A DNA stretch of 64,000 nt, from positions 1 to 64,000 of the forward strand of contig NZ_JBLBVL010000015.1 in the NCBI RefSeq assembly GCF_047250365.1, read 5' to 3'. The position numbers and the translations under genes were made by a program. Shown piece by piece: positions 16,780-25,982 of the stretch; position 1 is the first letter of the stretch; each line of letters opens with the position of its first letter. This DNA is from Thaumasiovibrio sp047250365 (GTDB taxonomy: Bacteria > Pseudomonadota > Gammaproteobacteria > Enterobacterales > Vibrionaceae). Below the pieces are notes generated by a model. The model was not told where the DNA came from and did not search any database. It saw only the letters and a program-made list of their open reading frames with translations.

Positions 16780-16959
16780 TTATTCAGGCTTTTTCTTACC
16801 TGTCATATACGCTTCAAGAAGCTCTGGTGTTAATTCACCCGCTTCTTCTAAACGCTTTAGTTCCGCTACGATCTTCTTTTGCTCGTCAATCGACGGCACT
16901 GGCAGATCAGGTTCTTTATTAATGTCGGTATCGTTAACCAAGTTTAATGTATCTAACAT
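16780..16959 (-). CDS. Small acidic hypothetical protein (59 aa)
   Basis: ATG at 16959 with TAGGATAT upstream opens 59 codons to TAA. The product starts MLDTLNLVNDTDINKEPDLP and continues as charged helices ending TPELLEAYMTGKKKPE. It is soluble with no signal. It is divergent from the CreA-like gene and convergent with DUF5062. The codon pattern is coding-like throughout. No family recognised. Confidence 0.55.
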   Translation of the reverse strand: MLDTLNLVNDTDINKEPDLPVPSIDEQKKIVAELKRLEEAGELTPELLEAYMTGKKKPE

Positions 16960-17038
16960 CGATATATCCTAGTTGAGTCTTACTGGGATGAAGTATACCT
17001 TAATCAATAGATAAAAATCATTTCACGGAAGCTTGATT

Positions 17039-17509
17039 ATGAAAACACCAGTACGTATTGCCGCCATCATGATGTTCTCCAGCCTTACCCTTGGAGGCTG
17101 TGGCGGAGATAACGTCGGCGATGTTTCTTTAGGCATGTTTACCCTAAAAGACATCAAACTCAATACCTTGGTCGATCCCATTGTGTCGGGTGTTACTTGC
17201 CACGTTGCGTCTATTGAAGCCAACCTCAGCCTGGCTGATCCCAGTGATAGCTCTATTTCGTGCCGTCAAACCGGTGAAATTACCCCAGAAATGATTGCGC
17301 AAATTGATAAAAGCAAATCAGGTGAGGTCGTGTTTAAAAAATCAAAAAGCGTTTTCTTCAAATCGATGAAAATCAGACGTATTTTTGACCCTGAAAACCA
17401 GACGCTGATGTATCTCTCCTACTCAACCAAAGAGACATCCGGTAGCTTTAAACACAGCCTATCAACCGTACCATTATGGGGAACGGCTGCCTATATTGAC
17501 ATCCAATAG
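17039..17509 (+). CDS. creA: CreA-like lipoprotein (156 aa)
   Basis: CreA-family proteins are conserved exported proteins of unknown function. The N-terminal signal ends TLGGC, a lipobox, so this copy is probably membrane-anchored. The core matches the family: VGDVSLGMFTLKDIKLNTLVDP, GVTCHVA, DPSDSSISCRQTG and a C-terminal YLSYSTKETSGSFKHSLSTV. ATG 17039 has GGAAG 7 nt upstream. Monocistronic. Confidence 0.8.
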   Translation: MKTPVRIAAIMMFSSLTLGGCGGDNVGDVSLGMFTLKDIKLNTLVDPIVSGVTCHVASIEANLSLADPSDSSISCRQTGEITPEMIAQIDKSKSGEVVFKKSKSVFFKSMKIRRIFDPENQTLMYLSYSTKETSGSFKHSLSTVPLWGTAAYIDIQ

Positions 17510-17622
17510 ACACGAACATGACAAAAAGAGGCTTGTTGCAGGCTAACAGGTACAAATAGTTCGATGATTTCCTATTCATCTCCTATTCTCAGATTAAGGA
17601 ATGAATAAGGATCAATACAACG

Positions 17623-20154
17623 ATGACGCAGCAACTTTTCTTTGTTTACACTGGCTTATATTCGCTCGCTACCGCTGTGCTCGTTTGGGGGCTAAACACA
17701 ACAGGAACAGATATACCCAGTGTTCCTGCGTATTCCTTTTTTATTACGGCCAGTTATTTTTTAGGGCTATTCTCTTTACGAATAGCCCTACATTATACCA
17801 CCCGGCCAACAAGCAATACTGCAGCTTTAGCGCCTCAGTACAGTAAAGAAGCGACAACGCCCACTACCGTAATAGACAAGCCTACAATGCGTAAATCCGC
17901 TTCCCGTACTGATAACAGTGAACAGAGCCGTCCAGCCCTTAACGTATTGTATCAAGATAAAGCGGATCAAGATAAAACCGAGCCTGATGTAGACAACAGT
18001 GCATCAACCGACCTCATTCAGATCCAACAACGCTTACTCAGTGGAGTTCGTGAAGAACTCTATCAAACCATTATCAATATGCACGATCTCAATGAGCTAT
18101 TACAACGCGGGAGGCTCGATAATCAGCAACAACAAGTAGCGACTCAACTCTCGCAACATACCCAAGCGGCCCTATTAATGTTAGATGATGTGAGCGAGTT
18201 TAGTCAGGAAAATGCCGACAGTATTTCACTGAATCACCATCCTTTTAACCTCGATATCTTACTGCAAAACATTATCAGTGAACTACCCTTGACGGAACAT
18301 AACAAAGAAGTGTTACTCAATGTTCATCCTTGTAGTGAATACCAACTCACTGGTGATCCACTGCGCATAAAAATAATTCTACAAAATCTACTGGCTCATG
18401 CACTAAACCGAATAAATGCAGGCGAAGTGAAATTAAATATCAGTCTCACTCCCCTCAATGATTCCACCTGCACACTATCAGGTAGTGTTTGTGATAATGG
18501 CAACGCTATCCCTCAGGCACAACAAACCAAGTTGTATAGTAATATATTAAGAACGCAACCTGCCAAATATCCCCACAATAGCGCCTATGGGCAACATCTA
18601 GCGACGACTCATCTATTGCTTAAACAAATGAACGGACACCTTGCTTTAAGTAGCATAGAAGACAAAGGCAATGAGTTCTTTTTTTCGATGACACTGGCAT
18701 GCAGCCCCGTTAATACCTTGCCCGTCGCAGCTCAGCAGGTTCTATTGATAGAAGATAGCCATGCGTCTTCTAAAGTTATCCAATATCTATGCAAGCAATT
18801 TACCTGGCAGGTACACCATGCGTCTTCTGCCAAAGAAGCGCTTACAATACTGGAACACCACGAATTTGATGTCATTTTAATTAACTATGCCTTGCCAGAT
18901 GTCGATGGCATAACCCTGTGCCAACATTTTAAAGCGCAATACCCAACTGCTCGTAGGATATTGCTTGTACCAATAAACAACAAAAACCTACGTCAGGAGA
19001 TTAATAACACCGCAACTGACAACCTAGTTAACCACGTTCTGTATAAGCCTTTCACACCAGCGCAACTTCAACAAGCCGTTGCCAAGACACGTCACCAAAC
19101 ACAGCGCCTAAGCAGCAATAGCAAACCACTCGAACATCAGCTCGTGTTACTAGTAGATAGCCATCTATCCAGCCAACGCATTACCAAAGGCCGCCTACAA
19201 CACTTGGGGGCAACGGTGCAGTGTGCGGGAACACATTTTGATGTACTCTCTCAGCTTAATAACCCGGTTAGACCGGATGTTATATTGTTTAACTCATTAC
19301 CAAACAGAGAAGAAAACCTCTCGTTTTGCCAATATATACAGCGCCATGCAAACAGGCCTTCAACGCCAGTTATTGCACTTATCCATGCCGCCACGCCAGA
19401 GCTGCACCAACAATATTTAGCGGCTGGCTTTGCCGACTGCCTAATTAAGCCATGTAATACCACAACACTCGTTAACACGATAATAAAGCATATTGATCAT
19501 TCCTCATCGCCTGACCACCCTCTGACAGCCATGCCACACCTGTCTGAACGCATTTTCGACCTTGCGAGAGAAAAAAATATCAATATATTAGCAGCACTCC
19601 GTATCCATAATGGCAATATCAAAGCCACCAAAAACAGTCTCTTTCATTTCATTCAAGCCGCCCCCAGCCTGATGACCAACCTCGTTAAAGCGATCGCGAT
19701 AAATAACCACAATCAAGCAGGTAAACTACTTTATCAATTAAAAAGCATGGCAATACAATCAGGGGTTGAGGCATTAGCCAGTAAAATTAGGTTGTATGAA
19801 GCAAAGTTTTTAGAAACTCATAAAATCGCCATGACCGGTATCGAGCAATATGAACTAACCCAAATTATGCAAGAGTATCTGGGCTATCTTCGTGAGCTCA
19901 TCGCCATTTGGCCGACCGAACTCGATGAGCAGCAACAGCAAGACGCAGTGGCGATACTTGAGCAACTTCAACAGGTCGCCCTGTTATTCGATAACCAAAG
20001 TGAAGGAGCCGATCTCGCCTTCGAAAAGATTAAGCGCGATCTACAAGATCACTACCCCGACGAGGAAGAAAAGCTCAGGGCAGCTATTCATCACCAAGAC
20101 TATAAACGCGCTGCCGTTATCTGCCACACGCTCATTGAGCGAGCAAGGCACTAA
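17623..20154 (+). CDS. Hybrid-histidine-kinase-like protein lacking all phosphorelay residues (843 aa)
   Basis: The layout is that of a BarA/ArcB-like hybrid kinase: two N-terminal membrane helices (about 5-25, 35-57), a linker, a DHp-like helix, an ATPase-like domain (about 205-360), two receiver domains (about 368-485, 505-620) and a C-terminal HPt-like bundle (about 665-760). Every phosphate-carrying residue is changed. The DHp stretch is SGVREELYQTI with no His near residue 143. Both receivers have Asn where Asp is expected (DVILIN, N421; DVILFN, N557). The HPt motif is LYQLKSMA with Gln near 705. The N box (NLLAHALN) and G boxes (DNGNAIP; YGQHLATT) are also degenerate. The frame is intact, so it is maintained, probably as a signalling scaffold or pseudokinase. 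Confidence 0.85.
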   Translation: MTQQLFFVYTGLYSLATAVLVWGLNTTGTDIPSVPAYSFFITASYFLGLFSLRIALHYTTRPTSNTAALAPQYSKEATTPTTVIDKPTMRKSASRTDNSEQSRPALNVLYQDKADQDKTEPDVDNSASTDLIQIQQRLLSGVREELYQTIINMHDLNELLQRGRLDNQQQQVATQLSQHTQAALLMLDDVSEFSQENADSISLNHHPFNLDILLQNIISELPLTEHNKEVLLNVHPCSEYQLTGDPLRIKIILQNLLAHALNRINAGEVKLNISLTPLNDSTCTLSGSVCDNGNAIPQAQQTKLYSNILRTQPAKYPHNSAYGQHLATTHLLLKQMNGHLALSSIEDKGNEFFFSMTLACSPVNTLPVAAQQVLLIEDSHASSKVIQYLCKQFTWQVHHASSAKEALTILEHHEFDVILINYALPDVDGITLCQHFKAQYPTARRILLVPINNKNLRQEINNTATDNLVNHVLYKPFTPAQLQQAVAKTRHQTQRLSSNSKPLEHQLVLLVDSHLSSQRITKGRLQHLGATVQCAGTHFDVLSQLNNPVRPDVILFNSLPNREENLSFCQYIQRHANRPSTPVIALIHAATPELHQQYLAAGFADCLIKPCNTTTLVNTIIKHIDHSSSPDHPLTAMPHLSERIFDLAREKNINILAALRIHNGNIKATKNSLFHFIQAAPSLMTNLVKAIAINNHNQAGKLLYQLKSMAIQSGVEALASKIRLYEAKFLETHKIAMTGIEQYELTQIMQEYLGYLRELIAIWPTELDEQQQQDAVAILEQLQQVALLFDNQSEGADLAFEKIKRDLQDHYPDEEEKLRAAIHHQDYKRAAVICHTLIERARH

Positions 20155-20178
20155 GCTAACTGGCAGTTAAGCAGACAC

Positions 20179-20210
20179 AAAAAAGCCCTGACGAATAGTC
20201 AGGGCTTAAA
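20179..20210 (-). terminator. Terminator of the tRNA operon
   Basis: A perfect 10-bp stem AAGCCCTGAC / GTCAGGGCTT with a 5-nt loop, followed on the minus strand by a T run. It ends the tRNA transcript and may also stop the convergent kinase-like gene. Confidence 0.9.
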
Positions 20211-20213
20211 GTA

Positions 20214-20287
20214 TGGAGGCGCGTCCCGGAGTCGAACCGAGGTCCACGGATTTGCAATCCGCTGCATAGCCACTCTGCCAACGCGCC
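20214..20287 (-). tRNA. tRNA-Cys (GCA), last gene of the array
   Basis: Cloverleaf with anticodon loop TTGCAAA (GCA), T-arm GGTTCGACTCC, and encoded CCA at 20214-20216. It differs from the other copy by one acceptor base pair. Confidence 0.96.
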
Positions 20288-20315
20288 ATATTTCGGTTTG
20301 ATTCAGTAAGAGAAA

Positions 20316-20391
20316 TGGAGCGACACACGAGGTTCGAACTCGTGACCTCAACCTTGGCAAGGTTGCGCTCTACCAGCTGAGCTAGTGTCGC
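20316..20391 (-). tRNA. tRNA-Gly (GCC), copy 2
   Basis: Anticodon loop TTGCCAA (GCC), acceptor GCGACAC paired with GTGTCGC, encoded CCA. Identical to the copy at 20582-20657. Confidence 0.96.
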
Positions 20392-20417
20392 ATACTGCTT
20401 ACTACAGCAAAAAGAGA

Positions 20418-20504
20418 TGGTGCCCCGGGCCGGACTTGAACCGGCACAACGCGAACGTCGAGGGATTTTAAATCCCTTGTGTCTACCAATTCCACCACCA
20501 GGGC
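20418..20504 (-). tRNA. tRNA-Leu (TAA)
   Basis: A class II tRNA of 87 nt with a long variable arm. Anticodon loop TTTAAAA (TAA) within GGGATTTAAAATCCC, acceptor GCCCTGG with CCGGGGC, encoded CCA. Confidence 0.96.
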
Positions 20505-20581
20505 ACGCAATAATTGCGATGCGCTAACTGAAAAGTTAAACACCATCTGTGTCTCACCGCTTTCGCCATGAGATTTTAATT

Positions 20582-20657
20582 TGGAGCGACACACGAGGTT
20601 CGAACTCGTGACCTCAACCTTGGCAAGGTTGCGCTCTACCAGCTGAGCTAGTGTCGC
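20582..20657 (-). tRNA. tRNA-Gly (GCC), copy 1
   Basis: Same 76-nt sequence as the copy at 20316-20391, anticodon GCC, encoded CCA. Confidence 0.96.
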
Positions 20658-20660
20658 AAA

Positions 20661-20734
20661 TGGAGGCGCGTCCCGGAGTCGAACCGAGGTCCACGGATTT
20701 GCAATCCGCTGCATAGCCACTCTGCCAACACGCC
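20661..20734 (-). tRNA. tRNA-Cys (GCA), first gene of the array
   Basis: Anticodon GCA, encoded CCA. The acceptor stem has a G-T pair where the other copy has G-C. Only 3 nt separate it from the next tRNA-Gly, so Gly-Cys was duplicated around tRNA-Leu. Confidence 0.96.
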
Positions 20735-20771
20735 GTTAACTAAGAGGAGTTCCCCTTGGCTATGGGTCGGC

Positions 20772-20799
20772 ATTTTATAGAGTTGAGCAAAAGAGTCAA
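20772..20799 (-). promoter_or_regulatory. Promoter of the tRNA operon
   Basis: On the minus strand TTGACT (20799-20794) and TATAAAAT (20779-20772) are separated by 14-16 nt and followed by a GC-rich discriminator (GCCGACCC), typical of growth-rate-controlled stable RNA promoters. It lies 38 bp before the first tRNA. The rest of the gap up to 21028 is AT-rich without other signals I can support. Confidence 0.7.
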
Positions 20800-21028
20800 A
20801 CAAAAAAATGCAATTAATTACTGATTGATGATTTTAAGATCAATTAATTGAAAGATTAACCACCTTTTGCTCAATTCAACCTCAATCGATAAATTTATCA
20901 CTATTCAATCTCTAAAGATAAGCTTCAGTTCTACCAACCCCACCTCACCCAAGCCCATAAATATTTGCTATATTTATGCATATGATGGCATAGTGATCAG
21001 CGTAGTTAACATATAAAGGAGTGCTATT

Positions 21029-21340
21029 ATGGGGTACAAATATAATTACATTAAAAATGGCTGCTTAATTACTGGACAAGTTGATAGTGTTAAGCCTCTT
21101 ATCGATGCCGATGTTGCCGCAGCTGTACTAAAACAAGTGGCGAACGAGAGCGGCGAAAAAATCGCGATAAAATGCATCGAGTGGGCAGATAGTGAAAATA
21201 AAAACAGCATTGTCGATATGTGTGACTGTAATCAACTTTACATTCCTGACAACAAAGATGACGCACCCATCACGGATATCACAACAATTACCTTTGAAGT
21301 TCTCAATCAAAAACACGTTACGGCTTCAGTATTAACCTAA
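21029..21340 (+). CDS. Hypothetical protein (103 aa)
   Basis: Soluble, slightly acidic protein starting MGYKYNYIKNGCLITGQVDS, with a CDCNQLY motif near residue 66. No family recognised. AAAGGAG lies 6-7 nt before ATG, which supports the start. Single gene between the tRNA promoter and the EamA exporter. Confidence 0.6.
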   Translation: MGYKYNYIKNGCLITGQVDSVKPLIDADVAAAVLKQVANESGEKIAIKCIEWADSENKNSIVDMCDCNQLYIPDNKDDAPITDITTITFEVLNQKHVTASVLT

Positions 21341-21473
21341 TCACCAACGTCAGCCGAGAGCATTCGAGGCTGACTGGCCATTAAGCGTCCCTGACAAGCG
21401 ATAACAAAATAACAATACGGCACCTTTTGTAAATGTGATAAATTCCTGCCGTTATCCATTGCAAGAGGCAAGT

Positions 21474-22373
21474 ATGCTAACTCACATTAATCACCTGCTC
21501 CCTGTTGGCGTTCGTTATATGACGCTATCGGCACTTGGCTTTGCCTTAATGGCGACTTGTGTAAAAACAGTAAGCACGTATGGCATTCCCGTTTTCGAAA
21601 TTGTTGCCGCACGTGCACTGGTTTCACTCATTATTAGTTACCTCGATGTAAAGCGCAAAGGGATCTCTATATGGGGAAATAATAAGCCATTGTTAGTTGC
21701 TCGTGGCGCTGTTGGCACGTTGGCCTTAATCTGTGTTTATTATGCGGTAACAACGCTTCCACTGGCCGAAGCAACCATTCTACAATATATCCACCCAGTG
21801 TTTACCGCACTGCTGGCAGTGGTATTTTTGAAAGAACGGGTACATGCCTCAACCATTATTTGCATTGTACTCTGCTTACTCGGCCTTACTGTCATGGTTC
21901 AGCCGGGGCTTAGTCAGGGAAATTCCGAGCTCCCACCATTTAGTATTATGATCGCCATTCTTGGCGCATTTGGCAGCGCTATCGCTTATGTTATTGTTCG
22001 CAAACTCAGTCAAACAGAAGATAGTTCAGTCATTATTTTTTATTTCCCTTTAATTGCTTTGCCAATGTCGTTATTTCTGATGATGGATGAGTTTGTGATG
22101 CCAAGCCTACTGATATGCTTTTTGCTGATCTTAATTGGGATATTTACTCAAATTGGTCAATATGGCTTAACCAAGGCAATGCAAACCCAAGAAGCAGGAA
22201 AAGCAACGGCTTACGCCTATGTACAAATTATCTTCTCTATCATTCTTGGCGCACTGTTTTTTAACGAGTTACCGTCCATTTGGACACTGCTTGGCGGCGC
22301 ACTCATCGTAATTGGCGCATTAATCAATTTATTTGGTGTTAACTTAAAAGCGCACTTTCGTCAGCAACCATAG
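21474..22373 (+). CDS. EamA/DMT-family metabolite exporter (299 aa)
   Basis: Drug/metabolite transporters of this kind have ten TM helices in two EamA repeats and export small metabolites. Both repeats are visible: LAEATILQYIHPVFTALLAVVFLKERV at the end of repeat one and EAGKATAYAYVQIIFSIILGALFFNELPS at the end of repeat two. Length is standard. ATG 21474 has AGAGGC upstream. Substrate unknown. Monocistronic. Confidence 0.88.
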   Translation: MLTHINHLLPVGVRYMTLSALGFALMATCVKTVSTYGIPVFEIVAARALVSLIISYLDVKRKGISIWGNNKPLLVARGAVGTLALICVYYAVTTLPLAEATILQYIHPVFTALLAVVFLKERVHASTIICIVLCLLGLTVMVQPGLSQGNSELPPFSIMIAILGAFGSAIAYVIVRKLSQTEDSSVIIFYFPLIALPMSLFLMMDEFVMPSLLICFLLILIGIFTQIGQYGLTKAMQTQEAGKATAYAYVQIIFSIILGALFFNELPSIWTLLGGALIVIGALINLFGVNLKAHFRQQP

Positions 22374-22469
22374 TGGCGATATTATCTTATCTAATGCATA
22401 AGGTGACATAAAAGACTATAGCTAAGCTCGAGCACAACAAGGCTGACAATACATTCATTCTGAGCGCCA

Positions 22470-22776
22470 TTAAGCTGTAACAGTTGATGGCTGCGAACGC
22501 CTTTGTCGCTTCGATCGCGAGAAAAAATGCAATATTAAGGCCGAGACTATTCCGCTAAAACAGATATAAAACGCACTGTAGTAATCATAAAACTCACCAA
22601 CAAATGCCATAACTCATCTGCATTAAGCAAACCAAAATAAAACAGTACCCCACGGCAAGCACCGTATGCGCCCCAAAGCGTAAAGCTAGCCAGCCTGTCG
22701 CTAACATAATTGGGATTTCACACCATGCTGCAGCACCAAATAAAAAACCTTGCGCAGACATGCACTCATTAAACAA
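22470..22776 (-). pseudogene. Fragment of an MFS transporter
   Basis: The frame from 22776 reads like one MFS helix pair (CEIPIMLATGWLALRFGAHT, then VLAVGYCFILVCLMQMSYGI) and hits a stop; a shift into the next frame continues as EFYDYYSAFYICFSGIVSAL and a basic tail to a stop at 22470. The N-terminal half is absent. This is a decayed transporter gene. The order resembles the last helices of sugar-efflux-type MFS proteins, but the fragment is too short to be specific. Confidence 0.5.
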
Positions 22777-22890
22777 TTGGTAAAGCGGCTTTTTTCGCTA
22801 TTTCCCAATGCATTGATTCAAAATTTCACTACTCAAGATCGCGAAATTATTATTTCATAAATAATGAAAACGAAATGAATATGTCGCGGC

Positions 22891-22904
22891 GTAATCATGA
22901 TTAC
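22891..22904. promoter_or_regulatory. Perfect 14-bp palindrome upstream of the sugar importer
   Basis: GTAATCATGATTAC, a symmetric site of the type bound by LacI/GntR-like regulators, about 420 bp before the binding-protein gene. The 22777-23325 gap also holds an 11-bp inverted repeat (23024-23034 ATCTCTCGCAC and 23085-23095). No regulator gene is adjacent. I see no convincing gene in this gap. Confidence 0.35.
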
Positions 22905-23325
22905 AGTTCCGCACATTACAGAACAATTGAAAAACACCTATTCATGGAAAATATTTTTCACTTGCAAGGTTATACTTCACACCTATTCGAGCATAAGGAC
23001 TTGCATCTATATACAGTTAAGAGATCTCTCGCACATTAATGATTTTATATCAATTTATTCAATAACTTAAAAGGGGAGGCGTAAGTGCGAGAGATTTCTA
23101 GCTGAGATCGTGTTAACAGTTTAAACAAAATTACCATACCGAATATGGTCATTTTGTCATTGGAGCGATATAGTCTGTTAACGAAAAAGATAAAAAAAAT
23201 TTTCCAATCATATGAACGTGAAACATGATGATTCTTTAATTTAGTTTCATCAAAGTCATCACCTTTTAACGCGCTTGATTTATTCAATCGTCAAAAGGTG
23301 TAAAACTACAATGAAGGAGGCAACG

Positions 23326-24342
23326 ATGCCATCAGCTTTTTGTGACATATCAACACGCATGAAAAAAGCAACAACACATTTCATTGATGCAGTACTTACC
23401 CAACCTCGTCGCACAATTAAATTAGTTACAGGTGCAGCGCTATTAATCTTGTTGAGTGCCTGTGGTGGAGAAAAAGCCGACAGCGACACCATTAAGATCG
23501 GCGTTGCCATTCCAAACTTTGACGACACATTTAACATTTATTTAAAAGATGCGATGGATGAGTATGCAAAAAGCAAAGACAATGTCAGTGTGGTTTTCGT
23601 TGATGCGAAAGAAGATACTGCTCGCCAACTTGGCCAAGTAGAAAACTTTATCGTTCAGCAAATGGATGCCATCATTATTATGCCGGTAAATACCGATGCG
23701 ACCCAACCAATGACCGACCGAGTCATGGGTAAAGATATCGACCTCGTTTACGTTAACCGACGCCCTGCCTATCTACCCGAAGGTGTGACTTATGTTGGCT
23801 CTGATGAGTTAGCATTCGGTGAAACCCAAGCCAGATTCGTCGCTGACAATATCGACGGTGGTAATGTCGGTATCTTAATGGGCATGCTAACAATGGAGGC
23901 GGCATTACTAAGAACGCAAGGGGCAGAAGACTACCTTGAGTCACTAGATAACTTTAACGTTACGCGTAAACAAACGGCAATGTGGCAACGTACACAAGCG
24001 ATGACGGTCATGGAAAACTGGTTACACTCCAGTGAGCCATTGGATGTTGTTATCGCCAATAACGACGAAATGGCACTAGGGGCAATCCAAGCCTTAGAAG
24101 CAGCCAATAAGCTTGACGATATTTTGGTCGTCGGTATTGATGCGACGCCTGACGGCGTGATGTCTATAGAGCGTGGCGCCCTAAATGCGACCGTGTTCCA
24201 AGATGGCGCAGCACAAGCACGTGGCGCATTGGATGCAGCGTTAAACGCTATCAGTAAGACACAGCAAGATCAAATCACTTGGATTCCTGCTGAGTTAGTA
24301 TCGCAAGCCAATGTCGCTGCATTCAAAACAAGTCAAAAATAA
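23326..24342 (+). CDS. Sugar ABC transporter substrate-binding lipoprotein (338 aa)
   Basis: Type I periplasmic binding protein of the ribose/galactose group (Peripla_BP_4). After an N-terminal extension, the signal ends ALLILLSAC, a lipobox, so the protein is anchored, which is unusual for this group in Gram-negatives. The mature part shows KIGVAIPNFDDTFNIYLKDA, VEDFIVQQMDA-like VENFIVQQMDAIIIMPVNTD, VIANNDEMALGAIQAL and VVGIDATPDG. GGAGG lies 5 nt before ATG 23326; an ATG 15 nt earlier lacks this. First gene of a three-gene importer. The sugar is unknown. Confidence 0.88.
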   Translation: MPSAFCDISTRMKKATTHFIDAVLTQPRRTIKLVTGAALLILLSACGGEKADSDTIKIGVAIPNFDDTFNIYLKDAMDEYAKSKDNVSVVFVDAKEDTARQLGQVENFIVQQMDAIIIMPVNTDATQPMTDRVMGKDIDLVYVNRRPAYLPEGVTYVGSDELAFGETQARFVADNIDGGNVGILMGMLTMEAALLRTQGAEDYLESLDNFNVTRKQTAMWQRTQAMTVMENWLHSSEPLDVVIANNDEMALGAIQALEAANKLDDILVVGIDATPDGVMSIERGALNATVFQDGAAQARGALDAALNAISKTQQDQITWIPAELVSQANVAAFKTSQK

Positions 24343-24374
24343 CCTCTCGTAACGAATTTTGAATACACAATATC

Positions 24375-24394
24375 GGCTCCGCAGACGCGGAGCC
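24375..24394 (+). promoter_or_regulatory. Intercistronic hairpin between binding protein and ATPase genes
   Basis: A perfect 8-bp GC-rich stem GGCTCCGC / GCGGAGCC with an AGAC loop. There is no T run. Such hairpins after binding-protein genes stabilise the upstream mRNA and lower expression of the membrane components. Confidence 0.7.
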
Positions 24395-24412
24395 AAAACC
24401 GGAGATTGTTGT

Positions 24413-25906
24413 ATGGGTCAAGTTATCCTCGAAATGAGAGGCATTACCAAAACATTCCCTGGCGTTAAAGCACTAGACAACGTGCAATTAACCCTAAGAA
24501 AAGGGCGTGTCATGGCCCTGATGGGCGAAAACGGCGCGGGGAAATCAACGTTAATGAAGGTTCTGTTCGGAATCTATCAGCGAGACGCGGGGTCAATTCG
24601 CTATCAGAACAAAAACATTGAATTTAATGGCGCAAAAGAAGCTCTCGAAGCAGGAATATCGATGATTCACCAAGAGTTGTCGCCTGTTCTTCACCGTAAT
24701 GTGGCGGAAAATATTTGGTTAGGCCGAGAGCCACTCAAAGGGAAATTTAACCTTGTTGATCATCGTAAAATGTACGCTGACACCGAAGCGTTAATGAAAC
24801 GTTTAGATCTAGATTTAGATCCTCGCACGCTAATGAAAGATCTGACTGTCGCTACCATGCAAATGGTTGAAATTGCCAAAGCCATTTCATTTGACTCCAA
24901 AATTATCATTATGGATGAGCCAACGTCCGCCCTGACAGATAAAGAAGTCGACCACTTATTTAATATCATCCGCAAACTGCAAGAAGAAGGCGTCGCTATC
25001 GTCTACATTAGTCATAAAATGGATGAAATTTTCCAAATTTGTGATGATATCACCGTCTTTCGTGATGGTTGTTATGTGGGTGAACGCGAAGCGATTAAAA
25101 CCGACCATAACGAGTTGGTAAAAATGATGGTTGGTCGCGATTTAGGTGACGTCTTCCCACCGCCAACCAGCAAGCCCGGACAGGTGAGGCTGGAAGTTAA
25201 GAACCTAACCAGCAAAGGCGCATTTAAGGATATTAGTTTTAAACTCCATGAAGGGGAAATACTTGGCATTGCTGGACTGGTTGGCGCTGGCCGAACAGAA
25301 TTAGTCGAAACCCTGTTTGGCGTACGTAATAAAGATATTGGTGAGATTTGGTTGAACGGCGAGCAAATTGAAATCAACCACCCTCAAGTTGCGATCAAAA
25401 ACAAGATGGCTTTCCTTACCGAAGATCGTCGCCAATCTGGACTCTATTTGATGTTGGATATCTTTGCCAACACGTCCATAGCGCATTTAGATTCTTACAA
25501 ACATTCTGTCTTTAATTTATTGGATGTGCGCAAAATGCGCAAAGAGACGACGGATCAATGTGCCAAATTACGGGTTAAAACCCCTAACATGCATGAGGCC
25601 ATCGATAACCTCAGTGGTGGTAATCAACAAAAAGTGCTTCTAGCAAGGTGGATGTTGACCAAGCCAGATATTTTATTCTTGGATGAACCGACCCGAGGTA
25701 TTGACGTTGGTGCGAAGAGCGAAATCTATAAACTAATGCGTTTACTTACAGGGATGGGAAAAAGCTTGGTTATGATCTCATCAGAGCTACCTGAGGTAAT
25801 TGGCATGAGTGACAATATTTTGGTCATGCATGAAGGCCAGTGTAAAGGTTATATCAAAGGCCCTGACGCTACCCAAGAAAATATTATGTCAATGGCACTT
25901 CACTGA
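24413..25906 (+). CDS. Sugar ABC transporter ATPase with two nucleotide-binding domains (497 aa)
   Basis: RbsA/MglA-type tandem ATPase. Domain 1 has Walker A GENGAGKST (about 38-46) and Walker B IIMDEPTSAL. Domain 2 has the degenerate Walker A GLVGAGRTE, a complete signature LSGGNQQKVLLARW and LFLDEPTRGID. Length matches the family. ATG 24413 has GGAGA 8 nt upstream. It powers import with the following permease. Confidence 0.93.
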   Translation: MGQVILEMRGITKTFPGVKALDNVQLTLRKGRVMALMGENGAGKSTLMKVLFGIYQRDAGSIRYQNKNIEFNGAKEALEAGISMIHQELSPVLHRNVAENIWLGREPLKGKFNLVDHRKMYADTEALMKRLDLDLDPRTLMKDLTVATMQMVEIAKAISFDSKIIIMDEPTSALTDKEVDHLFNIIRKLQEEGVAIVYISHKMDEIFQICDDITVFRDGCYVGEREAIKTDHNELVKMMVGRDLGDVFPPPTSKPGQVRLEVKNLTSKGAFKDISFKLHEGEILGIAGLVGAGRTELVETLFGVRNKDIGEIWLNGEQIEINHPQVAIKNKMAFLTEDRRQSGLYLMLDIFANTSIAHLDSYKHSVFNLLDVRKMRKETTDQCAKLRVKTPNMHEAIDNLSGGNQQKVLLARWMLTKPDILFLDEPTRGIDVGAKSEIYKLMRLLTGMGKSLVMISSELPEVIGMSDNILVMHEGQCKGYIKGPDATQENIMSMALH

Positions 25907-25982
25907 TTAAATATACTGTATCAAAAAATATATCCAGCCTGAAGCAATGCTTCAGCGCTACATAACATCGAGGAATGTCGTT

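Noticed and set aside
23045..23287. Open frame of 80 codons on the minus strand upstream of the sugar importer
   Set aside because: No ribosome site, odd composition, and it overlaps the promoter region and an inverted repeat; likely chance.
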